Of a DNA stretch of 41,341 nucleotides, positions 7,011 to 15,653 are shown piece after piece. The position numbers and the translations under genes are program-made. Every line of letters begins with the position of its first letter. The stretch's first letter is position 1. The stretch lies in NCBI GenBank assembly GCA_024400305.1, contig JAKSMX010000027.1:1-41341 (forward strand), given 5' to 3'. Below the pieces are notes generated by a model. That model did not search any database. It saw nothing but the letters and a program-made list of their open reading frames with translations, and was not told where the DNA came from. The DNA comes from Bacteroidales bacterium (GTDB lineage: Bacteria > Bacteroidota > Bacteroidia > Bacteroidales > F082).

Positions 7011-7412
7011 ATGGAAAGAAAGATTGATAGATTTGATAAGTATATGAAATACAAGGGGTTAAACGACAACAAAGTTACCGTTCAATTATCCTTGTCAGTG
7101 GGTTTAATTGGAAAATCGCGCCAAAAAGGGAGGGATTTATCGGATGCAGCTATAGAAAAAATATTGAATTTTTACGCCGATTTAAACAGAAACTGGCTTC
7201 TCATAGGTGATGGTGAAATGCTTAATAGCGGTGAAGATATAGCTACACCTACGAGAAACCGGGGTGATGATCTTGCTGATGCATATAGAACTATTATAGA
7301 AACTCAAAAACAGCTTATAAAGTCGTTAGAACGCCAGATTGAGTTGCTTGAAGACAGGTTGAATGATGAGAATCGGGGGGGGGCAGGCAAAGCAGCTACA
7401 ATGGCAGGATAA
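7011..7412 (+). CDS. Phage repressor-like DNA-binding protein
   Basis: The start is set at the ATG at 7011; the frame extends to 6966 but that part is AT-rich leader. The product, 133 residues, begins MERKIDRFDKYMKYKGLNDN and contains LSVGLIGKSRQKGRDLSD, then NRNWLLIGDGEML. This arrangement is typical of Bacteroidota phage HTH repressors as I know them. A C-terminal coiled coil (about 90-120, TQKQLIKSLERQIELLEDRL) probably mediates oligomerisation. It is divergent from the early operon and nearest the phage end, as Mu c is. A run of nine G at 7375-7383 sits 14 codons before the stop, so slippage would change the C-terminus. Confidence 0.78.
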   Translation: MERKIDRFDKYMKYKGLNDNKVTVQLSLSVGLIGKSRQKGRDLSDAAIEKILNFYADLNRNWLLIGDGEMLNSGEDIATPTRNRGDDLADAYRTIIETQKQLIKSLERQIELLEDRLNDENRGGAGKAATMAG

Positions 7413-7644
7413 TACAGAAAAAAGTGCTTTTTTTATGGCAAAATTACAGTAAATAGCTGATTATCAACAGATAATCGGCTTTTTAATTTGCACGAAAATG
7501 GGAATAAAGGGTGGTCAATCCGCTAAAATACGGTATTTTAGGGGTTGTTTTTGGCATTAAAGGTGCTTAAATTGGTGTTTTTTGCGCTCACTTTTGCGCC
7601 TAACTTGCGCTTAACTCGGTATTTTTGCAATTTCTGGGTAAAAG

Positions 7645-7682
7645 AGAAACGGCCTCCGGGTGTATGTCCGGAGGCCGTTTCT
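7645..7682. terminator. Strong 15-bp hairpin, possible bidirectional terminator
   Basis: A perfect 15-bp stem, AGAAACGGCCTCCGG with its complement, has an 8-base loop. No T tract follows on either strand, so it is not a typical intrinsic terminator. It could insulate the repressor transcript from the phage end, or be a protein site. Confidence 0.4.
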
Positions 7683-7866
7683 GGTTGGCTTAAACGCTCG
7701 TTTAAACGGCGTTTTTGTATCGTTTAAATGGTGCTAAAGCGTTGTTTTTAATGGTGTTTTTAGCTGTTTTGGTGGTCGAAGCCGGCGTTTATTATAATAA
7801 GGTTGTCGCATAGTTGAGCTTTTCATGCAATTAATTATAGCAAAACTGCGCAAAATTAAAGCAAAT

Positions 7867-7889
7867 TGTACTTTTTATTTTTTATCCCT
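7867..7889 (+). repeat. Putative transposase end site, inner copy
   Basis: It begins TGTACTTTTTA and ends TTATCCCT, matching the copy at 7933-7954 with small changes in the middle. The 66-bp spacing and position beside the phage edge suggest transposase-binding sites. Confidence 0.5.
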
Positions 7890-7932
7890 CAAATATAAAG
7901 CGTTGTAAATCAAAAATTTGCGCTTTTTAAAA

Positions 7933-7954
7933 TGTACTTTTTAATTTATACCCC
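7933..7954 (+). repeat. Putative transposase end site, outer copy
   Basis: It begins TGTACTTTTTA, then AATTTATACCCC, directly before the inferred phage terminus. It shares the first 11 bases exactly with the inner copy. The reverse complement of this site would be expected near the other phage end. Confidence 0.5.
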
Positions 7955-7964
7955 ATAGATAACA

Positions 7965-8192
7965 TATGAAGGCAAGACCTTGACAGAACTAAAGAAGGAC
8001 TTCAAGAATGCGATTGACGACTACATCGAACACTGCAAGGAAAACGGACTGGAATTCCACAAGTCGTACAGTGGCAGCTTCAACATCCGCATTCCGATTG
8101 ACCTTCATGCCAAAATTGCCGCAATGGCACAATCTGAAGGCATATCACTCAACGCTTTCGTGAAAGAAAGCCTTATGAGGGCGGTCATGTAA
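7965..8192 (+). pseudogene. hicB-like antitoxin gene, 5' end cut off by prophage
   Basis: The frame from 7965 reads YEGKTLTELKKDFKNAIDDY, then a segment containing GSFNIRIPIDLHAKIAAMA and SEGISLNAFVKESL. These are the middle and C-terminal parts of HicB antitoxins: the end of the partial RNase H-like domain, then a ribbon-helix-helix. The N-terminal half, normally including the initiator Met, is missing. The frame meets a TAG at 7956 and phage-end sequence, and only a TTG at 7980 remains as a possible start. So the prophage split the gene; the missing half, and probably the hicA toxin, should lie past the far phage end. A shortened RHH protein from TTG is possible. Confidence 0.72.
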
Positions 8193-8232
8193 AATTTTCC
8201 AATCTTTCCGTTTTTCATGCGCTATAATTTCT

Positions 8233-8240
8233 TATTTTTG
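8233..8240 (+). promoter_or_regulatory. Promoter -7 element for purL
   Basis: TATTTTTG fits TAnnTTTG and lies 23 bases before the purL ATG. No clear TTTG is visible at -33. Confidence 0.5.
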
Positions 8241-8262
8241 CGCATTGAAATTTTTTGATTAT

Positions 8263-11200
8263 ATGATAATCTTTTTCGAAACTAAACAAAAGACAATCAT
8301 CGCAGTACAATGCGCTGAAAATCCTTCGGAGCAGGATATTACAAAATTCATCTGGCTTTTCGGTGAGGCGAAACAGATTGATTCACAGTCTGTTGAAGGT
8401 TATTTCTTCGGCCCTCGCCGTGAGATGATAACCCCGTGGAGCACCAACGCCGTGGAAATCACGCAGAACATGGGCATCAAAGGCGTGACCCGCATCGAAC
8501 AATATTTCAAGGTTGCGGAAACAGACAACAGCTTCGACCCCATGCTTCAGGCGAAATACCACAACCTCGACCAGGACGTGTTTTTCGTTGACCTGAAACC
8601 CGAACCGCTCAAGTATATCACTGATATTGAGGAATATAACCAGAAGGAAGGCCTCGCTTTGAGTCAGGAGGAAATCGATTATCTGAAAGGCGTCAGCAAG
8701 AAGATCGGACGCGGCCTCACCGACTCCGAGGTCTATGGCTTCGCGCAGGTGAACTCCGAGCACTGCCGCCACAAGATCTTCAACGGCTCGTTCATCATCG
8801 ACGGCAAGGAGATGCCGGAGACACTTTTCGCGCTCATCAAAAAAACCTCGAAAGTGAACAGGAACCGCCTCGTCTCGGCATACAAAGACAACGTGGCGTT
8901 CATCCTCGGCCCGAAGGTGGAGCAGTTCGCGCCGGCGACGCAGCACAAGGCCGACTATTTCAGAATCAAAGACATAGACACTGTTATCTCGCTCAAGGCG
9001 GAGACGCACAACTTCCCGACGACGGTCGAGCCGTTCAACGGGGCGGCCACCGGCACCGGCGGCGAGATTCGTGACCGTCTCGCCGGCGGACGCGGTAGCA
9101 TCCCGCTGGCTGGCACCGCCGTGTATATGACATCGTACCCCCGCAACGACAGCTCACGCGAGTGGGAGGACAGCTTCAAGGAACGCCCGTGGCTCTACCA
9201 GACTCCAGAAGAACTGCTCATCAAGGCGTCGAACGGAGCCTCCGACTTCGGGAACAAGTTCGGGCAGCCGCTCATCAACGGCTCGCTTCTCACCTTCGAG
9301 CATTCCGAAGGCGATGGCGGCGACTTCGGCTACGACAAGGTCATCATGGAGGCGGGCGGCATCGGCTTCGCCCCCGTTGACGACAGCATCAAGGAAGACC
9401 CGGAGCCGGGCGACCTCATCATAGTGCTCGGCGGCGACAACTACCGCATCGGCATGGGCGGCGCGGCCGTCTCGAGCGTCGGCACCGGACAATACTCCAA
9501 CGCCATCGAACTCAACGCCGTGCAACGAGCCAACCCGGAGATGCAGAAACGCGTCGCCAACGTCATACGCGCCATGGTCGAGAACGACAGCAACCCCGTG
9601 CGCTCCATCCACGACCACGGAGCCGGAGGACACCTCAACTGCCTCTCGGAACTCATCGACAAGAGCGGCGGCGTGGTGTATGTTGACAACCTCCCCGTCG
9701 GCGACCCGACACTTTCCGACAAGGAGATAATCGGCAACGAATCGCAGGAAAGAATGGGACTCCTTGTGAACAAGGCAGATACGGAAGTCATACGACTCAC
9801 GGCGGAACGCGAACGCGCACCTTATTATTTGGTGGGCGAATCGACCGACGACCAGCGACTCCGCTTCATCCGCAAAAACGGCGTCAACCCCATCGACCTC
9901 AGCCTGTCGGATTTCTTCGGCAGCGCACCGAAGACCGTGCTGACCGACACCAACATCGACTATCAGTTCAAACCTATTGAATATAAATCAAACAAGTTCG
10001 TCCAGTATCTGCAAGACGTGCTTCAGATTGAAGCCGTGGCGTGCAAGGACTGGCTCACCAACAAGGTTGACCGTTCCGTCACCGGACGCGTCGCCATGCA
10101 GCAGTGCGCCGGAGCCATACAGCTGCCTCTCAACAATTTAGGCATCATGGCTCTGGACTACCAAGGCGTGCGCGGCATCGGCACGGCGTTGGGACACGCT
10201 CCCGCGGCGGCGTTGATTTCACCTGAAGCAGGCTCGCATCTCTCCGTTGCCGAAGCACTTACCAACCTCGTCTGGGCACCAATCGAAGAGAACCTCAAAG
10301 GCGTCTCGTTGAGCGCCAACTGGATGTGGCCCGCCAAGAACACCGGCGAGAACGCACGTCTCTACAGGGCGGTCAAGGCGTTGAGCGACTTCTGCCTCGC
10401 CCTCGGCGTCAACGTCCCGACAGGAAAGGATTCATTGTCAATGACTCAGAAATATCCTAACGGACAGAAAGTCCTCGCACCCGGCACCGTCATCGTGACG
10501 GCAGCCGGCGAAGTGACCGACATCAAGAAAGCCGTCAAACCAGTCTTGTGCAACGACAACGACACCAAACTGCTTTACATCGACTTCTCAAAAGACAGCT
10601 TCAAACTCGGAGGCAGCAGCTTCGCCCAGACGTTGAGCAAAATAGGCGACGAGACCCCTGATGTAAAAGACACGGAATATTTCAAGCTGTGTTTCAACAC
10701 TTTACAGCAACTCATCGAAAAAGGTTTGGTTCTTGCCGGACACGATGTATCGGCCGGCGGCCTCATCACCACCTTGTTGGAGATGACATTCGCCAACTGC
10801 GAAGGCGGTCTGAAAGCTGACTTCAGCGCATTTAAAGAGAACGACCTCATCAGCGTGGCGTTCAGCGAAAAACCGGCAGTTGTCATCCAAATAAAAGACA
10901 GCGTCGTTGAGAAGATCCTTGATGACAACAACATTGAATATCAAATCATTGCAACGCCGACAAACGAGCGTGTCATTGCACTGAAGAAAGGACAGGAGAA
11001 TTACAGTCTCGACATCGACACCCTGCGTGACCTTTGGTACAAGAGTTCGTACCTGCTTGACGCGAAACAGAGCGGCGAGCAGAAAGCCCGCGAGCGTTTC
11101 AAGAACTACAAGAAACAGGATTTGCGTTACGACTTCGGTCATTTCACCGGCAAGGCGGCAGACCTCGGCATCGACATGCGCCGCCGCACCCCGTCGGGCA

Positions 11201-11949
11201 TCAAGGCGGCCATCATCCGCGAGAAGGGTGTCAACGGCGACCGTGAGATGGCGTATGCGCTCTACCTCGCAGGCTTCGACGTGAAAGACGTTCACACCAC
11301 CGACCTCATCAGCGGAAGGGAAGACCTCACCGATGTCAACATGATTGTCTTCGTCGGCGGCTTCAGCAACTCCGACGTCCTCGGCTCCGCTAAAGGCTGG
11401 GCTGGCGCGTTGCTCTTCAACGAGAAGGCGCGCAACGCCATCATGAACTTCTACAAACGTCCCGACACCATGAGCCTCGGCGTGTGCAACGGCTGCCAGC
11501 TCATGACCGAACTGCATCTCATCTACCCGAACCACGACGAACACGTCAGGATGCTGCACAACGATTCGCACAAATTCGAGTCCGACTTCGTAAATGTCAA
11601 TATCGGCTACAGCAACAGCATCATGCTTTCAAGTCTGAAGGGCCGTCGTCTCGGCGTGTGGATCGCCCACGGCGAAGGCAAGTTCAACTTCCCGTATTAC
11701 AAAGACAAATACAACATCGCGATGAGCTACAGTTTCGACGAGTATCCCGGCAACCCCAACGGCAGCGACTGGTCGGTGGCGGCGATATGCTCCAACGACG
11801 GCCGTCATCTCGCCATGATGCCTCACCTCGAGAGAGCCTTCCTGCCGTGGCAGTGGCCGTATTACCCGGAAGACAGAAAGAACGACGAGGTCAGCCCCTG
11901 GATCGAGGCATTCGTCAACGCACTCAACTGGATCAAGAAAAACAAATGA
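8263..11949 (+). CDS. purL: Phosphoribosylformylglycinamidine synthase
   Basis: The start is the ATG at 8263, giving 1228 residues, the large single-chain PurL form. It converts FGAR, glutamine and ATP to FGAM in cytosolic purine synthesis. The FGAM synthase halves are visible, with DHGAGGHLNCLSELID and GHDVSAGGLITTLLEM as repeated ATP-site signatures. The C-terminal class I glutamine amidotransferase domain has SLGVCNGCQ with the nucleophile Cys1075, and HGEGKF with the catalytic His and Glu. The family is usually 1200-1300 residues, so it is intact. Its stop overlaps the next start as ATGA. It begins only 70 bases after the interrupted hicB. Confidence 0.96.
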   Translation: MIIFFETKQKTIIAVQCAENPSEQDITKFIWLFGEAKQIDSQSVEGYFFGPRREMITPWSTNAVEITQNMGIKGVTRIEQYFKVAETDNSFDPMLQAKYHNLDQDVFFVDLKPEPLKYITDIEEYNQKEGLALSQEEIDYLKGVSKKIGRGLTDSEVYGFAQVNSEHCRHKIFNGSFIIDGKEMPETLFALIKKTSKVNRNRLVSAYKDNVAFILGPKVEQFAPATQHKADYFRIKDIDTVISLKAETHNFPTTVEPFNGAATGTGGEIRDRLAGGRGSIPLAGTAVYMTSYPRNDSSREWEDSFKERPWLYQTPEELLIKASNGASDFGNKFGQPLINGSLLTFEHSEGDGGDFGYDKVIMEAGGIGFAPVDDSIKEDPEPGDLIIVLGGDNYRIGMGGAAVSSVGTGQYSNAIELNAVQRANPEMQKRVANVIRAMVENDSNPVRSIHDHGAGGHLNCLSELIDKSGGVVYVDNLPVGDPTLSDKEIIGNESQERMGLLVNKADTEVIRLTAERERAPYYLVGESTDDQRLRFIRKNGVNPIDLSLSDFFGSAPKTVLTDTNIDYQFKPIEYKSNKFVQYLQDVLQIEAVACKDWLTNKVDRSVTGRVAMQQCAGAIQLPLNNLGIMALDYQGVRGIGTALGHAPAAALISPEAGSHLSVAEALTNLVWAPIEENLKGVSLSANWMWPAKNTGENARLYRAVKALSDFCLALGVNVPTGKDSLSMTQKYPNGQKVLAPGTVIVTAAGEVTDIKKAVKPVLCNDNDTKLLYIDFSKDSFKLGGSSFAQTLSKIGDETPDVKDTEYFKLCFNTLQQLIEKGLVLAGHDVSAGGLITTLLEMTFANCEGGLKADFSAFKENDLISVAFSEKPAVVIQIKDSVVEKILDDNNIEYQIIATPTNERVIALKKGQENYSLDIDTLRDLWYKSSYLLDAKQSGEQKARERFKNYKKQDLRYDFGHFTGKAADLGIDMRRRTPSGIKAAIIREKGVNGDREMAYALYLAGFDVKDVHTTDLISGREDLTDVNMIVFVGGFSNSDVLGSAKGWAGALLFNEKARNAIMNFYKRPDTMSLGVCNGCQLMTELHLIYPNHDEHVRMLHNDSHKFESDFVNVNIGYSNSIMLSSLKGRRLGVWIAHGEGKFNFPYYKDKYNIAMSYSFDEYPGNPNGSDWSVAAICSNDGRHLAMMPHLERAFLPWQWPYYPEDRKNDEVSPWIEAFVNALNWIKKNK

Positions 11950-13763
11950 AACGGGATTTTCAGGACGGCAGCCCAAAGACACTGACAGACGTCCCGCCGC
12001 GGCTGTTCGACCTGATACCCCTATATATTAATAGGTATAGCAGACGGCATGACTGCCTCTTCGGAGGCAAGGTGAACGGCAAATGGGTCAAGTACGACGG
12101 CAGGACTTTCAAGGAAATCACCGACAACATCAGTTTCGGACTGCTGAAGCTCGGCGTAAGGCGCGGCGACAAAATCGCTTTGATTGCCAGCAACTGCCCC
12201 GAATGGAACATGATTGACATCGCCATCCAGCAAGTCGGCGCAGTCTGCGTCCCGATATACCCCACAATCAGCCAGAGCGACTACGAACACATCTTCAAAC
12301 ATTCCGAGGCGAAGATTATCTTCATATCCGGCAGATTGATTTACAACAAGATAACATCAATGGCCAAAGACACATCTTCAATCGGCTCAATATTCTCAAT
12401 AAAGCCGGTCGAAGGTGTGCGTCCGCTCAGCGAAATCATCAAACTCGGCAAGGCGAACCAGGACAGAGCCGCGCTCAATGCAATCGAAGCATCAATCAAA
12501 ACCGACGACATTGCGACAATAATCTACACTTCGGGAACACTCGGGCTGCCCAAAGGCGTGATGCTTTCGCACAGGAACATCCTCTCGATGGTGCGGCATC
12601 TATGCCCCGTTTACACCGTCGATGAGACACACGACTCCATCAGTTACCTGCCGCTCAGCCACATCTACGAAAGAGCCATCAACTATTGCCACATCTATCT
12701 CGGCACCGCCACATATTACGTCGAGAATATCGGCACCATCGTCAACGACATCCAAGAGATAAAACCGAAATCATTCTCATCGGTGCCGCGTCTGATCGAG
12801 AGGATCTTCTCGAACATCATACGTAAAGGCCAGCAGATGAAAGGGTTGCAGAAAAAGATGTTCAGGTGGGCTATTTCACTTGCTGAAAATTTTGACGAGA
12901 CGGGACGCAACAACAGTTTTTTATACAGAAAGAAAATACGACTCGCCGACAGATTGGTTTACAGCAAGATACGGCAGATGTTCGGCGGCAGGCTTGAGTT
13001 CATCATCGTAGGCGGTGCGGCGATACAGCCGAGGTTGGTAAAAATCTTCAGCGCATTCAGCATCCCGATTGTGGAAGGCTACGGACTCACGGAAACATCT
13101 CCGGTCGTTGCGACAAACAGCATCGTCACAGGTAAAATCAAGGCCGGAACCGTCGGCGAACCGCTTTCAAATCAAACAGTTAAGATTGCAGAAAACGGCG
13201 AGATTCTTGTAAAAGGCGACAATGTCTTCACAGGATATTACAAAGACGAGGAGAAGACGCGCGAAGCCATCGACGCTGACGGATTCTTCCATACCGGCGA
13301 CATCGGTGAGTTTGACGATGACGGGATGCTGAAGATCACCGGCAGGATAAAGGAGATTTTCAAGACCTCGATGGGCAAATACATCAGCCCGGCGTTGCTC
13401 GAAAGCAAGATATGCGAGTCGCCTCTCATCTCACAGATAATGGTGGTCGGCGAAAACCAGAAATTCGCCGGGGCACTGGTGGTCCCGAATTTCGATTATC
13501 TGCGCAGCTGGTGCAATGAAAACGGGACAGCTTTCACCAACAATAAAGAGGTAATTAGAAATCAGAAGGTCATAAGTCTTTATCACAAGGAAATCGACAA
13601 GTACAACAAGGAGTTCGGAGACTTTGAGCAGATTAAGAGAACCGCACTTCTCGACCATGAATGGACCATCGAAGCCGGTGAGATGACGCCGAGCCTTAAA
13701 CTGAAACGGAAAGTCATAATCGAGAAATACGCCGCTGAAATCGACAGGATTTTTTCAAACTGA
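11946..13763 (+). CDS. Long-chain acyl-CoA synthetase (AMP-forming)
   Basis: Starting at the ATG at 11946, which overlaps the purL stop, gives 605 residues. The adenylation-family P-loop is YTSGTLGLPKGVMLSH at about residue 194; the usual second Thr of TSGTTG is Leu here. Further motifs are VEGYGLTETSP and GFFHTGDIGEFDDDG, with the C-terminal GRIKEIFKTSMGKYISP carrying the hinge and lysine region. These identify a long-chain fatty acyl-CoA ligase that activates fatty acids with ATP and CoA. A frame open upstream into purL is a shadow. Transcription probably comes from the purL promoter. It converges on holA with a 2-bp gap. Confidence 0.9.
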   Translation: MKRDFQDGSPKTLTDVPPRLFDLIPLYINRYSRRHDCLFGGKVNGKWVKYDGRTFKEITDNISFGLLKLGVRRGDKIALIASNCPEWNMIDIAIQQVGAVCVPIYPTISQSDYEHIFKHSEAKIIFISGRLIYNKITSMAKDTSSIGSIFSIKPVEGVRPLSEIIKLGKANQDRAALNAIEASIKTDDIATIIYTSGTLGLPKGVMLSHRNILSMVRHLCPVYTVDETHDSISYLPLSHIYERAINYCHIYLGTATYYVENIGTIVNDIQEIKPKSFSSVPRLIERIFSNIIRKGQQMKGLQKKMFRWAISLAENFDETGRNNSFLYRKKIRLADRLVYSKIRQMFGGRLEFIIVGGAAIQPRLVKIFSAFSIPIVEGYGLTETSPVVATNSIVTGKIKAGTVGEPLSNQTVKIAENGEILVKGDNVFTGYYKDEEKTREAIDADGFFHTGDIGEFDDDGMLKITGRIKEIFKTSMGKYISPALLESKICESPLISQIMVVGENQKFAGALVVPNFDYLRSWCNENGTAFTNNKEVIRNQKVISLYHKEIDKYNKEFGDFEQIKRTALLDHEWTIEAGEMTPSLKLKRKVIIEKYAAEIDRIFSN

Positions 13764-13765
13764 CC

Positions 13766-14764
13766 TTACATCATCAGCTTGTAGATCATCTCGCGGTAAA
13801 GCTCCTTCTGGTCAACGTCGCCGACACCGTAACCCTTTGATTTCAAGTCGAACTCGCGCAGGACAGCGATATTCTCGACACATTTCTTTATTGAATAACG
13901 GTGCGCCGCCTCAAGGTAGTCGTTGACGAAATACGGATTCACTCCGAGGACGCCAGCGGCTCCGTTTCTGCTTTTGTCGGATGAATAATGAAGTTTCAGG
14001 AGCTTGCAATAATATCCGTAAAGTATTATCACCGAAGCGATTAACGGATTGTCTTTAGTATTGTCGCCGAAATAGTTTATGATTTGCACCGCCTTGGCGA
14101 AGTCGCCGTAGCTGATGGCTTTCTGAAGCTCGAAGATGTTGAAATCTTTTGAGATGCCGATGTTGTATTCAACGTCGTTGTCGTCAATCTCCTTTTTCTG
14201 CGGCACGGCGACAATCAGCTTCTCAAGCTCGTTTTTTATCTTGTGAAGGTCGGTGCCGAGGAAATCGGCGAGCATCTGGCACGCTTTCTGTGAAATCCTG
14301 TAATTACGGCTGCTGAGATAATTGACGATCCATTTCGGTATGTCGTTGTCGTACAGTTTCTTTGACTCAAAAAGAACATGTTTCTTTTCCAGGGTCTTGG
14401 CGAATTTCAGACGCTTGTCGAGTTTTTTGTATTTGTAATCGATGACGAGAATCGTAGTCTGCGGAATCAGTTCGAGGAAAGGCTCCATCGACTCGATGTT
14501 CTTCACGTCTTGCGCTTCTTTAATGATGATTACCAAGTAGTTGCCCATCATCGGATAGTTACGCGCCTGTGTCACGATGTCGTGGACGTTGACATCTTTT
14601 CCGTAAAGAACGACCTGATTGAAGGCCTTGTCGGCTTCCTCGAGGACTGTGCTTTCGATGGCGTCGCTGATGGAATCAATGAAATAAGGCTCCTCGCCCA
14701 TCAGGAAATAGACCGGATGATAAATCCTGTTTTTTATCTCGCCGAGAATCTGTTCGTAAGTCAT
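13766..14764 (-). CDS. holA: DNA polymerase III delta subunit
   Basis: The 332-residue product fits HolA: the N-terminal YHPVYFLMGEEPYFIDSISD, then a long middle with PQTTILVIDYKYKKLDKR, and LADFLGTDLHKIKNELEKL in the helical clamp-loader domain. Delta opens the beta sliding clamp during clamp loading. Its ATG overlaps the amn stop as TGATG, so it is translated as the second gene of an amn-holA unit. The 3' end faces the acyl-CoA ligase gene only 2 bp away, leaving no room for a separate terminator. Confidence 0.9.
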   Translation of the reverse strand: MTYEQILGEIKNRIYHPVYFLMGEEPYFIDSISDAIESTVLEEADKAFNQVVLYGKDVNVHDIVTQARNYPMMGNYLVIIIKEAQDVKNIESMEPFLELIPQTTILVIDYKYKKLDKRLKFAKTLEKKHVLFESKKLYDNDIPKWIVNYLSSRNYRISQKACQMLADFLGTDLHKIKNELEKLIVAVPQKKEIDDNDVEYNIGISKDFNIFELQKAISYGDFAKAVQIINYFGDNTKDNPLIASVIILYGYYCKLLKLHYSSDKSRNGAAGVLGVNPYFVNDYLEAAHRYSIKKCVENIAVLREFDLKSKGYGVGDVDQKELYREMIYKLMM

Positions 14765-15534
14765 CAGAATTTCAGGTGTTTCAGTGTCAGTCCGTTATTT
14801 ATTATCTGCTGCAAGGCTTTAATACCTATTTTGATATGGTTCTCGACGTAGAGGCTGTTGACGCGTTTGTCGCTCTCCTCGGTCTTGACGCCTTCCGGTG
14901 TCATGGGCTGGTCGGAGATGAGCAGCAGTGCGCCGGTGGGGATTTCGTTTGCGAAGCCGCAGGTGAATATCGTGGCCGTTTCCATATCGACTGCCATGCA
15001 GCGCGTCTTCGAGAGGTATTCCTTGAAATTGTCGTCATGTTCCCACACGCGGCGGTTTGTGGTATAGACCGTTCCTGTCCAGTAGTCGCAGCCGTTGTCG
15101 CGGATTGTGGTGGAGATCGCCTTTTGCAGCATGAACGAAGGGAGGGCCGGCACCTCGGGCGGCATGTAGTCGTTGGAAGTGCCCTCGCCGCGTATCGCAG
15201 CTATCGGGAGCATCATCGTCCCGACCGTGTATTTCGCGCGGACGGCGCCGCATTTGCCGAGGAACAGCACCGCCTTCGGCTTTATCCCGCTCAGCAAGTC
15301 CATGACTGTCGCCGCGTTAGGGCTTCCCATGCCGAAATTTATCATCGTGATGTCACCGGCCGTCGCACAAGGCATCGAACGGTCTTCACCAACAATCGGG
15401 ACGAAGTTCCATTCGGCGAAAAGCTCAAGATACTTCTTGAAATTCGTAAGCAGGATGTATTCTCCAAAATTCTCAAGATTCTGACCCGTGTAACGCGGCA
15501 GCCAATTCCGAGTTATTTCCAATTTTGTCTTCAT
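14764..15534 (-). CDS. amn: AMP nucleosidase (short form)
   Basis: This 256-residue nucleoside-phosphorylase-fold protein contains INFGMGSPNAATVMDLL, LFLGKCGAVR and the substrate-site segment AVDMETATIFTCGFANE. These fit the short Bacteroidota AMP nucleosidase, which hydrolyses AMP to adenine and ribose 5-phosphate. It lacks the N-terminal regulatory domain of the long E. coli Amn. A -7 element (TATCTTTG) lies about 18 bases upstream. It overlaps holA by one base. A related purine phosphorylase role is the main alternative. Confidence 0.85.
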   Translation of the reverse strand: MKTKLEITRNWLPRYTGQNLENFGEYILLTNFKKYLELFAEWNFVPIVGEDRSMPCATAGDITMINFGMGSPNAATVMDLLSGIKPKAVLFLGKCGAVRAKYTVGTMMLPIAAIRGEGTSNDYMPPEVPALPSFMLQKAISTTIRDNGCDYWTGTVYTTNRRVWEHDDNFKEYLSKTRCMAVDMETATIFTCGFANEIPTGALLLISDQPMTPEGVKTEESDKRVNSLYVENHIKIGIKALQQIINNGLTLKHLKF

Positions 15535-15551
15535 AACGATGAAAAATTTTG

Positions 15552-15559
15552 CAAAGATA
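15552..15559 (-). promoter_or_regulatory. Promoter -7 element for amn-holA
   Basis: TATCTTTG on the minus strand fits TAnnTTTG, 17 bases before the amn start. No convincing -33 element is seen. Confidence 0.5.
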
Positions 15560-15626
15560 TGATTTTTTCCAGCAGATTCCGCATATTTTTGTTTAAAAAT
15601 ATCTTCATAATCTGCGTGACATTTGC

Positions 15627-15634
15627 TATTTTTG
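15627..15634 (+). promoter_or_regulatory. Promoter -7 element for radical SAM gene
   Basis: TATTTTTG fits TAnnTTTG, 20 bases before the ATG at 15654. It is divergent from the amn promoter, about 70 bp away. Confidence 0.5.
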
Positions 15635-15653
15635 CAAAAAATTTGAAAAAGAA

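Larger units (their letters stand above)
1..7964 (-). mobile_element. Mu-like transposable prophage, early end (partial)
   Basis: A contiguous leftward gene block contains a DDE transposase, a MuB-type ATPase, a GemA-like protein, Gam and a divergent repressor, which is the early-region content of Mu-like phages. Late genes and the other phage end lie beyond base 1. The right boundary is inferred: two imperfect copies of a roughly 22-bp site lie at 7867-7889 and 7933-7954, and host hicB coding sequence resumes at about 7965. CA dinucleotides, the usual Mu-type terminus, sit at 7954-7955 and 7963-7964. The second is favoured because a TAG at 7956-7958 would interrupt the hicB frame. The exact edge is uncertain by about 10 bp. 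Confidence 0.88.
7413..7964. other. Noncoding phage end region
   Basis: About 550 bases without a credible gene lie between the repressor and the host junction. They hold a 9-bp inverted repeat at 7523-7541, related words ATTAAAGGTGCTTAAA (7556-7571) and TTTAAATGGTGCTAAAG (7723-7739), a 15-bp hairpin at 7645-7682 and two putative transposase sites near the edge. This is what a transposable-phage end would need: end-binding sites and perhaps an enhancer. The role of each word is not known. Confidence 0.6.

Noticed and set aside
7523-7541. CTAAAATAC inverted repeat as a third repressor operator
   Set aside because: It is a perfect 9-bp repeat, but the sequence is unlike the two operator repeats and no promoter is near; left as part of the phage end.
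9154-9633. Antisense gene within purL
   Set aside because: GC-rich coding sequence leaves long shadow frames on the opposite strand; it has no family-like sequence.
11484-11945. N-terminal extension of the acyl-CoA ligase into purL
   Set aside because: It is the out-of-frame shadow of the PurL glutaminase domain; the ligase homology starts after the ATG at 11946.
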